This document shows positions 1 through 13,185 of a stretch of DNA of 64,000 bases, piece after piece; the stretch's first letter is position 1, and each line of letters begins with the position of its first letter. The position numbers were made by a program, and so were the translations under genes. This DNA comes from Otis tarda (taxonomy: Eukaryota; Chordata; Aves; Otidiformes; Otididae), in assembly GCA_026413225.1 (NCBI GenBank), contig CM048553.1, positions 116,194,690 to 116,258,689 on the forward strand, written 5' to 3'. Under the pieces are notes generated by a model. That model saw nothing but the letters and a program-made list of their open reading frames with translations, was not told where the DNA came from and searched no databases.

Positions 1-448
1 CCTTGCCAGGCACAGAGGTGAGGCTGACCGGCCTGTAGTTGCCCGGGTCCTCCTTGTTTCCCTTTTTAAAAATGGGGGTTATGTTCCCTCTCTTCCAGTC
101 ATCGGGGACCTCACCAGACCGCTACGATTTCTCAAATGTGATGGCCAGTGGCTTGGCAACTTCGTCCGCCAGTTCCCTCAGAACCCGCAGATGTATCTCA
201 TCAGGTCCCATGGACTTGTGCACCTTTAAGTTCCTCAGATGATCCTGAACCTGCTTTTCGAGTACAGTGGGCGGTTCTTCATCCTCACAGTCCCTGTTTG
301 CGCCTTCTACAGCTTGGGTGGCCAGACAAGAGCCCTTATTGGTGAAGACTGAGGAAAAAAAGTCATTGAGTACCTCAGCCTTCTCCATGTCCTGGGTAAC
401 CAGGACACTGGTTTCCTTCCAGAGGGGGCCTACATTTTCCTTATTTGT
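1..448 (-). mobile_element. CR1 LINE fragment, ORF2 region just before and into the reverse transcriptase
   Basis: This is a piece of a chicken-repeat-1 non-LTR retrotransposon on the minus strand. Read in that direction, 388 to 122 gives an open frame with the CR1-typical phrases [19 protein letters not shown] and [20 protein letters not shown]. Past an in-frame TAG at about 119-121, where other CR1 copies have tryptophan, the same frame goes on through [19 protein letters not shown] and [12 protein letters not shown], the start of the reverse transcriptase domain. The element is homologous up to about 448, where it is 5'-truncated into unique DNA. It is cut at position 1 by the window edge, so its RT core and 3' tail lie outside. 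One stop in about 450 bases suggests moderate age. The 59049-58899 part of the other minus-strand CR1 overlaps it with close similarity. Confidence 0.93.
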
Positions 449-3400
449 TTAAAAACAAGAAGTGTTTTGTTTAAATTTAAAGTAGACTAGCTTTAATTTC
501 CAGAGGCTTCCAGCAATGACTTCCTCTATGAGATGAAAGGCTTCAATTTTAGATTTTTTTGTCCCTGGGAAGAACATACACAATAAATATATATACAATG
601 TGAGTAATGTGTTTTTCCTTTTGATAAAAAAAAAAAAAAGATTATTCTCTCACTCAGAGGCATTTTTTTCTCTCCAGTTTTCTGCACTTCTAATCTTTCT
701 TCATATCTTTTTTCAAACTGTAGGCACCAAAGCTGAAGGAACCCTTCTGGAATCAGTCTTGACAATGTCACATATAGAGAAATACCTCTATACTGAGAGA
801 CACTTCTGTATTAAAATCCAATAATTGACTGTGGAGCCTTTTGCCCCCTTACTATGCAGAGGAAAAGGAATTCAGCCTGTAAGAAAGGAGGAGTTTGTTA
901 TCTGGCATAAGTGCCAATTCATGACTTGTAAAAAGTAATAAATATGATTATTCACCTTTAACCTAAAAGAGAACATTTAGCTTGTGTCTCCTGGGCTAGT
1001 AAACATTGTCTTACTTATCTGCAATGTGTGTAGATAACGTAGATAACATACAAACGTTGTTGTGACACTAGATGTCTTAATACTGGTATGATTAACTTAC
1101 AGAAGCATAACAACCATGGTGATGATGTTAATGCTGCAGTAATGTGTACTGTACCTATGAGTGCTTAACTTACACCCGCCCAAAAAAAGGAGATATGTGA
1201 CCATGTATGGCTTTTGTATAAATATATGAATAGATTATTTAAAAGACAAAATTTTAAAAGGGTGTTTCTTTGGAGCTTTTTCTCTAAGGCAAGATGTATG
1301 ATATCTGTCACTTTCCATGTTGCTGCCAAGCCATGAACATATGAAAAGAAATTGCTGTTAGGTTTTGTTCTAATGAAAGAACTTCTCCAGATTTTAGCAG
1401 CATGCAAAAGTTAATTCACATCTTGTCTAGTTTCTGCTGTGCAAATGTTCAACACTCCAGGAATAACTTCAAATATCAAGTGACTACTCACAGGGACAAG
1501 CCTAACAAAGGAACAGGCATATAACTGGCTGTACCTCTACCTGGAGGTCAAAACCAAGGATTTCATTAGCCTGAGTTAACTCAGTCTCCCACAGACAGCT
1601 CATGTTGAATTGTTTTAGTTCTGCTGTGAACTCCAGATCTTTTTTCCACAATCATAGTTTTCTAGGATGCAGTTGCAAATGTTAGAGATCTAGACTGTAG
1701 TTCAGAATCTCTGTGACCTTGTTTCCTTGACTGCATGAGGACTCACTTAATGACAGGTTCTGATGTAGCCAACAGTTTCAATTGCTTGGAATAAACATCT
1801 AGCCACCATTATTTGGTACTCTACAATTCCATACACCATTTGCAAAGCAGTGATTTGATATTTATTTCCAGACCACTGAGAGGAATATTGAACAAGGTCA
1901 GGTCTAACACTAATGGTGGCAAAACAGTGCTAACCATGTACCTCTTCAGAGATGGTTCCCCTTTAACAACTACCTTGAGAACAGTTAGTTAGCCAGTGCA
2001 TAATCCATATAGCACACTCTCTATTGATATTATGAAGAGTTCATTTATACACTGAAAAATACATAAAAGTCAAATTCCTTAAAGTATCTTACATCCATAC
2101 ATCAAGTAGGATATATGGAAGGATGTAGGATGTAGGAAAACATCATCAATCTGGTAGAACTCCAGTGCTTTGAAAAACTAAATACCCCAGAATTACCACT
2201 TTTCAACAAAAGACGGAGCCCCTACATTGTGCCAAAGTTGTGGAAATATGCATTCATGGTGAGTATAGGTTTAGTTGAACCCAATTTTCAGGTTGTTTTT
2301 TTTTTGAAGCAGAATTCTGTAAGGTTCCGTGGTTCAATTATCATTTCCTTCCTTCAGTTTTATAAAGGTTCTCAGGGCCTGACAGTGAAAAATCATTATA
2401 ACCTTTCTCTGGAGACATGTGTTAGTTATGTGTGAAAATAGAATTATGACAAAATGAAATCAAGACATTAGAAATGAACCCGAGAAACCTAGGTCTTGCT
2501 AATAGTTAGAGACATTACTAGGAAAATCTGACCTTCCCAGTGAAGTAAGCTTCTTAAATCTACCTCATTAGGATTTTCTGGGTTGACTTCTCCCCACCTC
2601 CCCCCTCCTCCAGCAGTGAGAGTCAACCAGTATTAAAGAAAGTTATCTAGGATTGCTATTCACTTTCTCTGGCCTTTATGGTGTGTCAGTTAGGTATGTG
2701 GTTAATCTTTTTGGTACCAGCTAAAAAGAAACCCTAAAATGAATCATATTCTGAATCTCTTTCTTTAACTTACAAGAGACATGTAAGTGATTAAATGTTA
2801 AAGCCTGGGGACGTGACTCCTATCCCCTAGTATTCATTCATTCACAAGGTCTCCTTAAAGCACTCCAGAAAGCTTCTTAAAAGCAGACTTGTGTATTATT
2901 ATTTCTTATTATGTTACAATGCATATTCCCAGGAATAGCTGTCAGGTGTAAGTTAGGTGACAAGATGGAATAAATAGTGTCCTTGAGATACATTCACATA
3001 CATTCTAAGAAAGAACAATTTAGTTAAAAGATCACTCCTGACCACTCAGACCTCCAGATGCAGAAGAGTTACAATTCAGTATTTAAGCTAAAGAATTTAC
3101 AGATTTAAATTTAAAATAACAAAAAAAAAAAGAAAAAAAACAACCCACCAACTTTCTGAAGTAAATATTTTGCATCTACAATGAAGGACAGCCATGCCAC
3201 TGAATGTTACCAGAGATTCATCCAAATAAAACATGTGCATTTGCTGCTAGGTATTATGATAATGTTTTTTATATCCAGAAAGACCGAAGATCAAAGGGAG
3301 CCAGGCTGGGCTAGTAAGCTTGGATGGTGGAACTGTCAGTTGAAAGACATTTTCTGTTCACATCTGTTAGCACAGAAAGGCTGAGACTATCTTGGAATTG

Positions 3401-4538
3401 TAGCTTCTGGAAAAGAAAAGTGGAAAATTGATGCATTCCTGCACCACTGCTTTTCTGCCCCAAGTTTGTTGTGCCATCCTTTGAACTCTCACTGATCCAG
3501 TTCTATCCATGGGTTAGCACTTTAATAAAGCAAAAATGGAAAAACACATTTCACTGTGTTTCAGATTCCAGTGTGGGGGCAGAAGATGAGCATTTGAACT
3601 GGGAGAAAGTGAGTGACTGACTACAAGTATAAGTAATTCTTGTGTCAAGGCTTTGACAAGTCATTTGTTGGAAAACCTATTTTACTGATTGTAGTCTATA
3701 CTTAATAGATGTGCCATCCAGGGATGTGTCAGCTCCCATGCAGCATACCAATTAGTGGCAGTCACTGGTGGTGAAAGTAGCTCTTTTAATCTTATTTTAA
3801 AAGTGGCATACAATATAATTTCCTTTGTGGGAATATCTGAATGTGTTTTATCTGCTGAAAAAAGAACAACACCGTATTTGAACAAGCTAGACGAAAACCT
3901 GTCAGCCTCCCAGTGCCTTTTGACTACCTTCTTTTGCCTTCTGAGAGAGGGGCAAAACTTAAAATTTTTAAATTTAATAAAAATTTTTAAATTTAATCAA
4001 TAGAAAAGTAGTTTGGGTACTTATGTCCCTCCTATTCACAATTTAATACTACTGGTGGTTTTAATGTCATTGAATTTTGTCTTGATAAGCTTTAAAATAT
4101 TTAACATGGGAGTCAGAGATTGTTAAATAAGATTCTTCAGTTTGTTAGACAGAGGCTTTTTCTTGCTCTTCTTGATTTTTAATTACATGCATGAAAAACA
4201 GATATTATGGGTTAGCTTTGGTGTATAATTTAGACACCTACTTGCACTTGCATAGTTGCTACAAAATCCTATGCTTAATCCTCTCTAACCCTCTCATTAT
4301 GACCCTCTGAGTATATGGAGTTGCTTAGATAACGGTTCTTCTCAGTTCTCTGGAGACCACATCTACAATAAGAATCTCGGAACAGAAATTCTCCAAGTCA
4401 CCTCTGCTATGACCTTTTACAGAAGAGATAGGATATTTTGCCAGTAATTGCAGTCAAAACTTCAGAGAGTAGATCACATCCTTGGTCTGACTTGCAAGTA
4501 TTTATTTTTATTGTTCAGGCTAATGTTCAAGAGACTCT
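449..4538. other. Unique AT-rich non-genic DNA
   Basis: I see no gene or recognisable transposon here. It holds homopolymer A runs (about 627-639 and 3119-3140), a 9-bp tandem duplication near 1030-1047 (gtagataac twice) and the short AT-rich tandem repeat at 3961-3997. Open frames are under 85 codons and do not look like protein. Confidence 0.6.
3961..3997. repeat. AT-only tandem duplication, two 18-19 bp units
   Basis: The unit aaaatttttaaatttaat (3961-3978) is followed directly by aaaaatttttaaatttaat (3979-3997). The two copies differ by one A, so this is a local slippage duplication. Confidence 0.85.
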
Positions 4539-4643
4539 ACATCTCTGTCCTTGAAGCTGTTCAAGATGTGATTGGACAAGACTCTGAGAAACCTGATCTG
4601 ATTCAGAATACTCTTAAGAGACAATTAGACTAGGTGGCCTGCA
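4539..4643 (+). mobile_element. Old CR1-type 3' end fragment
   Basis: The segment reads like a decayed CR1 end on the plus strand. The phrase around 4548-4615 corresponds to the usual C-terminal stretch (LEVFKxxLDxALSxxLI); here the plus frame gives SVLEAVQDVIGQDSEKPDLIQ. It is followed by attagactaggtggcctgcag, which matches the CR1 hallmark ttggactagatgacct. No octamer tail remains and similarity is well below that of the other CR1 copies in the window, so it is an older insertion. It could be longer than I can trace on the 5' side. Confidence 0.6.
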
Positions 4644-5878
4644 GCCTAAATGAGTCTACAATTACTAAATTTTTTTGATACTTTAACCACTAAAATCTAG
4701 CAGTCAAACAAATATGGTGATTGGTATAAAGTTTCTTTGAGTTTTTGGGTTCTTTTTCTTTGGTAACCTCCTTTTATTGAGGTCAATTAGCTTTTTAACC
4801 TGATTTCACTGGGAGAAATCACAAAAGTTGGGGTTTTTTTTAAATACATCCTGTAGAGTTGAAATGTTTCTTCCACTAATATGACTCCCAGCAAGACAGA
4901 CATGTAATAAACTATTCTCTTTCCTTGGTCTTTAAGGACTATTAACATTTGTGGACTGGCATTATGCAACTTTCCCTCAAAGTCTGGAAACTTAACAAAA
5001 TATTAATGAGTCATAATGTCTGTATCCTTTCCTGGCCAATCTATCCCTAAACCCCACCAGTAACTTTTATTTGGCCTTGGTCATACACTCTAGCATTACT
5101 CCCAAATTCTCTTCCACAAAAAAAAAAAAACAATTCAAAAGCATGTATAGTGTTATAGATGCAGTTATCCACCACATAGTGCATCGTGGCAATACCCAAA
5201 TATTATTCCATTTTAACCTCCTCTTTTACCTTATGAAATAGTGCTGTCATGCAAGCCCAAATACTAGTATTGATTAAGCCCACATACTAGCATTAGGTTC
5301 TTTACTAGTAGAGTGAATAGCTGGGTTACACCATCTTACTGGTAGTAAAAGATGAAGCTGCAAAATGCTTGATTGTACACTGATGAAGTTAGTAGGCTTT
5401 TTGGCACTGATCTAAATGACAATAGCAGAAAGTTTTACCATCCCCACTTGCAATTCTTCTCTGACTCTGTGACTGAAAAGGTATTGTTGATTGCTCCATT
5501 TTATTGAGTGCTAAAATGAGATGCTCACTCTCTTTTGAGGTTTCTGTCAACATTCCTGTTTCTGCTAGCTTTTGAGAATATGTGCTGTGCATTATTCTTT
5601 TATAGTATAATATTTGAAATGGCTGTGCAGGATGAGAGCTGTGGTCCATGTTATCCTTCAGAGTCATCATTTCCATAGGCCACTAACAGATGCTTCAGGA
5701 AAAGGAGAAGAAACTGGTACTAAACAGATATGGTCTAAATTGTCCAGTGGGACCATTTCTTCCTAGTCCTTGCTTATACTTTTTTTTCAAGGTGAGTCAG
5801 AATTTGTTAAATCAACAGTTTTTTCCTAATCTTTACACATCCATTGGTATTTAGCTTTTGTCTACTTTTATGTTCACA
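4644..5878. other. Unique AT-rich non-genic DNA
   Basis: No recognised gene. It contains the imperfect tandem repeat at 5253-5299 and an A run near 5118-5130. A minus-strand open frame at 5389-5676 (95 codons) has no domain I know, and I do not call it a gene. Confidence 0.6.
5253..5299. repeat. Imperfect tandem duplication, two ~23 bp units
   Basis: aagcccaaatactagtattg (5253 on) and aagcccacatactagcatta (5276 on) are adjacent copies with a few substitutions, a small local duplication of unique sequence. Confidence 0.75.
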
Positions 5879-6340
5879 ATCATAGAATCATCGAATCATA
5901 GAATGGTTAGAGTTGGAAGGAACCTTCAAAGGTCATCTAGTCCAACTCCCCTGCAAGAAGCAGGGACATCCCCAACTAGCTCAGGTTGCTCCGAGCCTCA
6001 TCCAACCTGGCCTTGAACGTTTTCAGGGATGGGGCTTCCACCACCCCGCTGGGCAACCTGTTCCAGTGTTCTACAACCCTCATTGTAAAATTTTTTTTTC
6101 CTAATATCTAATCAAAATCTACCTCTCTCTATTTTGAAACCATTACCCCTTGTCCTATCACAACGGGCCCTACTGAATGGCCTCTCCCCATCTTTCTTGT
6201 AGGCCCCCTTGAGGTACTGGGGGACCCCCTAAGGTCTCCCCGAAGCCTCCTCTTCTCCAGGCTAAACAGCCCCAACTCTCTCAGCCTGTCTTCATAGGAA
6301 AGGTGCTCCTGCCCTCTTATCATCTTCGTGGCCCTGATCC
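5879..6340 (-). mobile_element. CR1 LINE, 5'-truncated 3' end
   Basis: On the minus strand this is the last ~460 bases of a CR1 element. The plus-strand left edge carries repeats of the octamer tail (atcatagaatcatcgaatcatagaatgg), then the near-invariant ggtcatctagtccaac, which is CR1 3' untranslated sequence read backwards. Further right, the minus strand encodes the ORF2 C-terminal region, with [20 protein letters not shown] visible at about 6306-6247; the frame then degrades. Similarity to CR1 fades at about 6340. The coding remnant shares its wording with the copies at 28200-28600 and 56531-56835, so the three belong to the same or closely related subfamilies. Confidence 0.95.
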
Positions 6341-8559
6341 TTCTGATCCTGTTTTAGACAAGTTTCAGACTTTCCTACTGCGAAGAATTCAAGCAAAACT
6401 TCACAAGCAATCATTTTGTTCTTCAGTGAAAAAAGGCACCCATTTAAAGACTATATTTATTCCTCCTCGGAAACAGTCATATTGTATGTGGAGCAATTTA
6501 TAGGCTATATCTATACATACCTAAAAAATGAAACAAGTCGCATTCTGTTCTCTGGATCTGAGAACAAATAGTTTGTATGTATGCAGATCTATTTCTTTCC
6601 CCTCTAAAACAGGGTGGACTGATGGAAATAATCTCAGATCAGTTCAGCCCCCTGAACTGTCCTTGACATTGCTTGTTAATGTGATATTTGGAATTGGTCA
6701 TGACTAAGGCAAGTATTAAGAGTAGTAGGAACTAAACAGTATGGCCTATCACAATCCATCAGACAATCTGTCATTATTTAACTTATTAATAAATAAATAA
6801 ATAAATAAATGAACTAAAGAAAGCCATAGAATCTCTTTCTAGATTTGTTCCTACTAGGTCAAAATACTGTGTTCAATGGTATTTTGGTCCAGCAGCTGTG
6901 CTTGGGATATAGTGTGCACTGTTACAGACCTGCAAGTATTGTTACAGACCATGAAGTAGCTAGAGCAGTGGCTTTCAACCACACAGAATTATCTACTCAG
7001 CTTCAGTCACTTCTGAAATGTTGGGTCTGACATCTGAGCTAAAGCTCCCCAACTATTTCAAACTAACATTGGAAGAATTTAAACGTATACTTATCCTCAG
7101 AGACCTACTAAACTCAGAGTATTTCCAACAATTTTTTCAAAGTTAAAAAAAAATTAAAATCAGTGATTTGCATTTGGGTGTAAAGACTGCTCATACTAAT
7201 GGATTAATTGTAATCTACAGTTAAAGAGACAGGATCCAGTGTTTGGTAAACATCTATTCAGTTTTACATGTTTGATATCTTCTGTTTTACAAAGCAGGCA
7301 TACTGTTTTTAGAATTTGTTCCATAATGAAGAATCTGAATGTTAACACTGCTAGTGAGAGATTTGGTTTTAATTTTTGTGTTTAAGTAGCTATTCTGTTC
7401 AGTGCTGTATCACTGTACAACCTAGAATAATTTACATCATGCATTGTGTGCTCTGTTTCTCTGCCAAGTGACTGCTTCATGGGAGAGTAAATATGTTGTT
7501 TGTAGTTCAATGAGAAAAGGTAGCAAGGTTTCAGTTGAGGGATAAATATTTGTATTCTATTAAGAAGTCATAGCTTCATTGAAAGAAATTAAGATATTCT
7601 TGAACAAGTGCAAGAATGGGGAATGAACTTTTTTTCATAGCATCATCTTCTTTCACAAGCAGCTGAGGAGCCTCATTCATTATCCACGGTGAACAGAAGT
7701 AACTGGAGCACCTTCTCAGGGTTCTTCTGTAAAGGAGCTTATGAGACAGAGCATGGGCTGCTGGCTTGGCTTTCTCTGCATCAATTCTACATTGCAGGAG
7801 TACAACTGAAAATATGCTGTGTATTGCTATGATCACTGATTCTCTACAGGAGGATCGGTTCTTGCTGAGGAAACAATGATGACAGTGGAAATGGGCCTCC
7901 CAAACTGCCTGGAGAATGCACGGGCCTTTGACATAATCCATAAAGATAAATCATTTTGTCTGAGGAGATCCAGAACATCCTTCTGTGTTTTCTACCATAC
8001 AATATTCATTATCATTATTTTTGAATTACACACTACTGAGTTTTTGGAAAGAATTATTATCTGTCTTTCTGTTTTTATTGTAGACTAGTTTTTACATCAG
8101 TTACCAATTCATTTAAAGACATTTTTTATCAAGGTTCATACATTAAAATCTATTTTACTAAAAGACAGACAGAGAGGAGGAAAAAAAAGAATAAAACTTG
8201 TATCAGCTTAAGCTTTTCAGCCATACTGATAATTTTCTGGGTTTGCAAGGACATATTTACATCTCTCAAAGTATTTTCCATGGTGTCAGTGTATAATGGA
8301 AGTGATAGCATTTTCTAGAGTGAGCTTTTCAGATTTGTGTTTCTTTTAATAGATATGAAAAACAAAATAATTAATATTTCCCTTACAGTTACTATAAATG
8401 TAATAACGTATTGATAAATTAAACAAAAAGTAGGCATCTATTGATAACAGTGAACAAGTTGCATGAGCTGCTGAATACATCTTCCCAGAGGGTGGCATTC
8501 TTTTAAAGATAAAGATGGGTGGAGGGGAAAGATAGTACTCTTTGCTTTATTAAACAATA
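6341..8559. other. Unique AT-rich non-genic DNA with one small microsatellite
   Basis: No recognisable gene. It includes (AAAT)n at 6787-6810, about six units. The longest open frame (7576-7941, minus, 121 codons) has no motif or family resemblance that I recognise. Confidence 0.6.
6787..6810. repeat. (AAAT)n microsatellite
   Basis: About six uninterrupted AAAT units. Confidence 0.9.
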
Positions 8560-8830
8560 TGTATAAAGTATGTAATAGACATATACATATTTATAAATGT
8601 ATGCATTATATGCATGTATGTTTGTCTATATTTGTATACATGTATGTAAATTCCACTCATATCCACACATATCTACATATATAATAATAGATAACAATGT
8701 ATTATAACAATATCTAATGTATAATAGAACTTATATTATAATCTAATATAGAATAAAATATATTTAATAGTAATATATAACAATATATAAAATATTTTAT
8801 ACATATATAACATATACATATATAACAATT
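8560..8830. repeat. AT-rich low-complexity tract, TATA/ATGT-rich
   Basis: A stretch of about 270 bases is made mostly of tata, atgt and taata words, with almost no G or C after 8660. Many short self-complementary pieces occur (catatatataac, acatatacatatataac). It probably arose by microsatellite decay and would melt easily. I see no gene. Confidence 0.7.
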
Positions 8831-11800
8831 TTTTGAAGTCTGTAATTCATTTTTATGGTTGCCAGAAATGGTGGATGTCATAGAAGGAAGTGGTAGGTAA
8901 CTAAATTCCCGAGGAGCTAAAGGTCTATAAACTGCAACCTCCTTGTGAAAATCTGTTATTCCAGCGGGTTTACTTCTGTGTTGTGTAAAGCTGGTTCACA
9001 CTGAAGAGTGTACTACATGTGGAAATGAACTGGGGAGCACAGGACTACAACTTTTCTCTGAAGAACAGTCATGTTTCAATTATCCAAAAATATTTTAAGA
9101 ATGTCTGTAAGTAATAAGAAAAATAAAGTTGATGACAATGAGATATTGGAAACATTCTTTGGGTTTTTTTTTTAGAGATACCAAAGTTTTTAGAGGAAAT
9201 TGGAAATGCAGAGAACAAGATTTTTTCTACCTATTTTTAATTTGTTCTTTTTTTAAACTGCACTTGTAGTGACCTTGAATATATTTTCTCTGAACATAAA
9301 CAAAATGAACTGATTCACAGAACTGAAACAATTAAACAGTGAATTTTGTATATGCTCTTTCTAGATGTCTAGGACAGGTGGGATATCATAAAAATATGCT
9401 CTATTCTGGGTGCATCCTCCTAATGGCTGCAGAAGTCATCTGTTCACTTCCACGGAGAGCCACTACCATCAGTTCCAAACACTACCCATACATCCAAACT
9501 CGTGGACAATCACAGATTTGCTTAACCTTACATGCTATGAACATCTTGATTAACTTTGTTAGAACTATTCCCAGTCCATAAAGTGAGGCATGTGCACAAA
9601 ATCTTGGCAGGATTTGGAATTAAGACATTAAGTTTTCGTTGTGCTCTGTAGAAGATGGATGGAGGAGCTATTTTGACTGACGCCAGCATCCTTTTTCCTA
9701 AAGGTATGCACCCTAATCACTGCAAAAAGTGATATGAGTATTCCAGAAATCTTGACAATACACTGGAGGAGTGAGAACAGCAGATTTCTCATTTCCATAC
9801 TGTGTATGTTCTGCAGTGGGTAGTTACTGATGGCTTTTTGCTGCTCTAGTAGCCTTTTCAATATGTAAAATGTTGAGTATCGGTGAGCTGGCATTTACTA
9901 TTTTAATTGGCACATGGATAGACTGTTTCTCTCTCGCAGTTCCAGAAGATTGTTATGGGTCTTAGCTGAATAAAGTGGGTGTAGATATTTCAGTAAATGC
10001 AGAAATTGCTAGCACCATCTATTGGTAAAAAATATAAAAAATTAGAACTATTTTCAGAAAATATGCATGTACTCAAATTAGAGTCTGATTGAATAAATGA
10101 GTGCTCTTGTTTTAATTATTTTAAATGTCATTAAAATATATGTAAATATATCTTTTTATAACCAGACATTTTGTCTAGGGTTTTAATCTTATTGAAGGCA
10201 CTTGTGACTTTAAAAAGGTTCAACGTTTTGTATAAAGTCCTAGTGAGTCTCTGAAAACAGCTTGCTTTCCCTTTCCTGGGAAATGCCAACTAAGCTGGGA
10301 AACTGAGTGGAATCTTGTCTGTAACACAGGTTTAAAAAAATAATTAAATCACAGTGTTACTCTACAGTAACACTGTGCTTGGATCTGAATGATATTTATT
10401 TTTCATTATTTGAATGTTTTCATTTTCTGCAACACAGACAACAACAGACACCAAGAGTGAAAGGAGTTCACTAACTGTAGGAACTGAGGAAAGGATTTTT
10501 GAGGAATAGTTGGCTTTAAGTTAAAAAGAACATTGTCACAACATAACCATCTAGCTCAGACATGAACGAGCTCATGCTCTTACTGTTTTCACACATTGAC
10601 TCCACTGCTGCAGTAATAAAACTAAGCAAAGGACTTGACAAGCTTGACAGGCAAGACACATGTTGATCTACTCCTGATCTGATGGTATATTGACTTCTGT
10701 GTGATCTTTGAGAAAGGCAGACACACAAAGTACAGCATGTTTCAAATGAGATTTCCAATAGCTAACGTAGAGTTTTGGAAAAAAATATCTATAGACCTCT
10801 TTTATACTGTTGTATGTCAGAGCATTTCTTCAGGCTTCCTCTGGTTCATGAACTCAGAACCTTTTATTTTAAAATTAAGTTTGACTGCTGTACGGATTTG
10901 GATTTATGAAAACTGAATAAAAATGACTATGAATATGGTAGAACATCCAGAGCTAGATTTTTTTTATATACTCATATTTTACACAACAGCATACAGAGGT
11001 TATACACAAGCTAATGTGTACTGGTCATATTGTGAGGGATTTGATGGCATTGACTTTTTTTCTTTCTGATGTATGGTCTCGGCATGAGCTGTTCTGTGTT
11101 TCCATATTTTGGCTAGTCTTAAATTCACCCTGGTAAAGTCACTTTCAGAAAGTGATTCTTCCCTTGTGGGATTGCCAAAATAACTGGTAGGGCCTCAAGT
11201 CGATGCTAAAGATAATATTTGAATTGTTTTTATGAAGCATTTAATTATGTCTGAAATTCTGATTGAAGGTCAGGATGCATGGGAGCATAGAAGTACTCAG
11301 GCTAAGTTTTTAATATATTACCAGATATAGTAATCACCAGGGAAGCCAAGGCAAAAAGATATTCTGATTCCAAGTATAACAGTGAATAGGATGTGATAAT
11401 TTCTTCACCTTGAACCTAATGTAGCTCAGCAGTTCTTTCCTTTCCTCAATACAATTATTCAAAAGGCTCTAATTCAGGATGTGTTAGGTGGAAAGTTTCA
11501 GAAGATTTTTAAAGGAGTGCATTACTTCATGGGAGATATCCAAGGGGACTTGAAGGTCATGTTGAGTAAAGGAAGAGGAGAGGCTCTGAGCACTGTCTCA
11601 GTTCCTATGCCCTTCCGTGGAGGTGGAGGTGCTGAAACAGGAGGTGCTGCACAGAGTACAGCCTTTTGGGACCAAGTCGCCTTCGAATCCTCATTCACTG
11701 CCTCCCACACACTAGCTGCTTCTTTGACAATGCTGTGACAGGGATAATTGAAATGAATTAGCTTAAAAATGATCCTAGAAAGAAGGGGATTACTTTCATC

Positions 11801-12936
11801 CCATCAGTCTTTGTAGGGTGGACTGGCTTACAGGGTGACTGCAGAAACAGCTACAGCAGAGCAGGTGAAAAGGAACAGGGTCACAAAGGAAAGATACCCT
11901 TTTGGCTGTTCCATTTAAGTGTGTCTTGCAGAGTCACATAATAGTTTATTTTAAAGACAGAAGACTGGGAGTGTTGTAGCAGGGCTAAAGTGTTTTCAAC
12001 ATCTAAGAAAGATAATGGCTGAACTGTGTTCTTGTCTTTTGCTTTAGTAACACGTGTTCCGTGTTTTCTTAGTGAAATAAAATATCCTCAAATGGGTTTA
12101 TTTGTGGATGACATCCCATCTATCCTCTTCACCTCAGATAAGTGTGCTCCATATTGAAACATTTATTTTATCTACTGAATGACAGTTGTTCTCTGCTGGA
12201 GTGAGAGATGGACACAGCAAATCATGTAAGAATTACCAAGCTAGCTCCAGAAGAATTAGTACTAGGACAAGGAGAGCCTCATTAGCAAGGTCTAGTCCTT
12301 AGTACAGCCAACTAGGTTGTGTGAGTACTGTGATAATATGGCTAGCACATCTATTAATGCATAACTTTACACTGTACATATCCCATGACACAACCAAAGT
12401 CTACCACATGCCACTGCTTTGACAGGAAAAACCAACATCAAGTCCACCTGGTGGAATTTCAGCCAGTGCAAATGGAAAGAGATTGATAGTTCCTATGTGA
12501 TTTTTAGCTGGTACTGGCTTCAGAAGTCCTGTGTCAAAGCACATATTTTATACAAATAATGTCCCAGTTCCTAGAAGGAGGTTTAGCTCAGCTGTCATGT
12601 ACTTTCCCCTAAGGTCAGGAAAGGAAACCTGAATATAATAAAGCCTAGCATATGATAGTTTGTATTTATTATGGAAATATTTGTATCATGTTCCCTTGCA
12701 GAAAGTATTATTTTTCATTTTTTAGCTCTAAGCTGGCTTCAGACATGAAGAAAGCTGCAGCTAGAGGGGATCCTCTTTAGAACACATTTCAAAAATCCTG
12801 AAACAAAAATAAACTATGGAAAATAATGAGGTTTTGATCTTTGAACTCAGTAAACCTTATAGGAAAACTTTTTTTTTGCAACACTGTAATCAAATAAGAA
12901 TGTTGTTTTCCCTCCTGAGAATCAATATCTCCTTGT
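8831..12936. other. Unique AT-rich non-genic DNA
   Basis: No gene recognised. It holds a 12-bp perfect hairpin at 10350-10377. The stretch around 11540-11720 is somewhat richer in G and C and open on both strands, but the frames are short and glycine- or proline-biased, and I do not support a gene. Confidence 0.55.
10350..10377. other. Perfect 12-bp hairpin
   Basis: cacagtgttact and its exact reverse complement agtaacactgtg are separated by a 4-base loop (ctac). I see no terminator-like or tRNA-like context. It could be an old foldback remnant or chance. Confidence 0.8.
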
Positions 12937-13185
12937 TTATCGCTGGATAAGACTCAGCAGTTGGTTACAGTCCTCATTGACCTTTTTTGCTGCATCATAT
13001 TCCCCCCTCAAAAAATCTGTAGAGTTGCATAATTTGCTAAAAGAATTGTCAACTGAATAAGTGAATTTGAAAAGCTCTTTGTAGCCTCTCAAATCTTCTT
13101 GCTGTGCATAAGCACTGTCATTGCCCTGCTCTACTTCCCGTGTTGCAGGCAAAACAGGCTTTGTAACAAATCTTTTCGGTTCAAA
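12937..13185 (-). other. Candidate coding remnant or exon, 82 open codons, function unknown
   Basis: The minus-strand frame is open for 82 codons and ends at TAA (12937-12939). It contains no methionine, so if real it would be an internal or terminal exon or a pseudogene piece. Its composition is unlike most frames here: hydrophilic and rich in D, E, K and Q, with phrases such as REVEQGNDSAYAQQEDLRGY and FLRGEYDAAKKVNEDCNQLL. The in-frame upstream stop lies at 13186-13188. A possible acceptor (ggtcttccag on the minus strand) ends about 20 bases further upstream, on the far side of that stop; the only AG directly next to the open frame is weak. I do not recognise a family. Chance remains quite possible in a 64-kb window. 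Confidence 0.25.

Noticed and set aside
4448-4633. 61-codon plus-strand frame resembling a small protein
   Set aside because: Its second half is explained by the decayed CR1 3' end at 4539-4643.
7576-7941. 121-codon minus-strand open frame
   Set aside because: Mixed composition with many cysteines and histidines but no spaced metal-binding pattern, no family resemblance and no gene context. It is consistent with chance.
11670-11700. gccttcgaatcctcattc, reminiscent of a tRNA T-arm
   Set aside because: No matching acceptor stem, A box or cloverleaf can be drawn around it.
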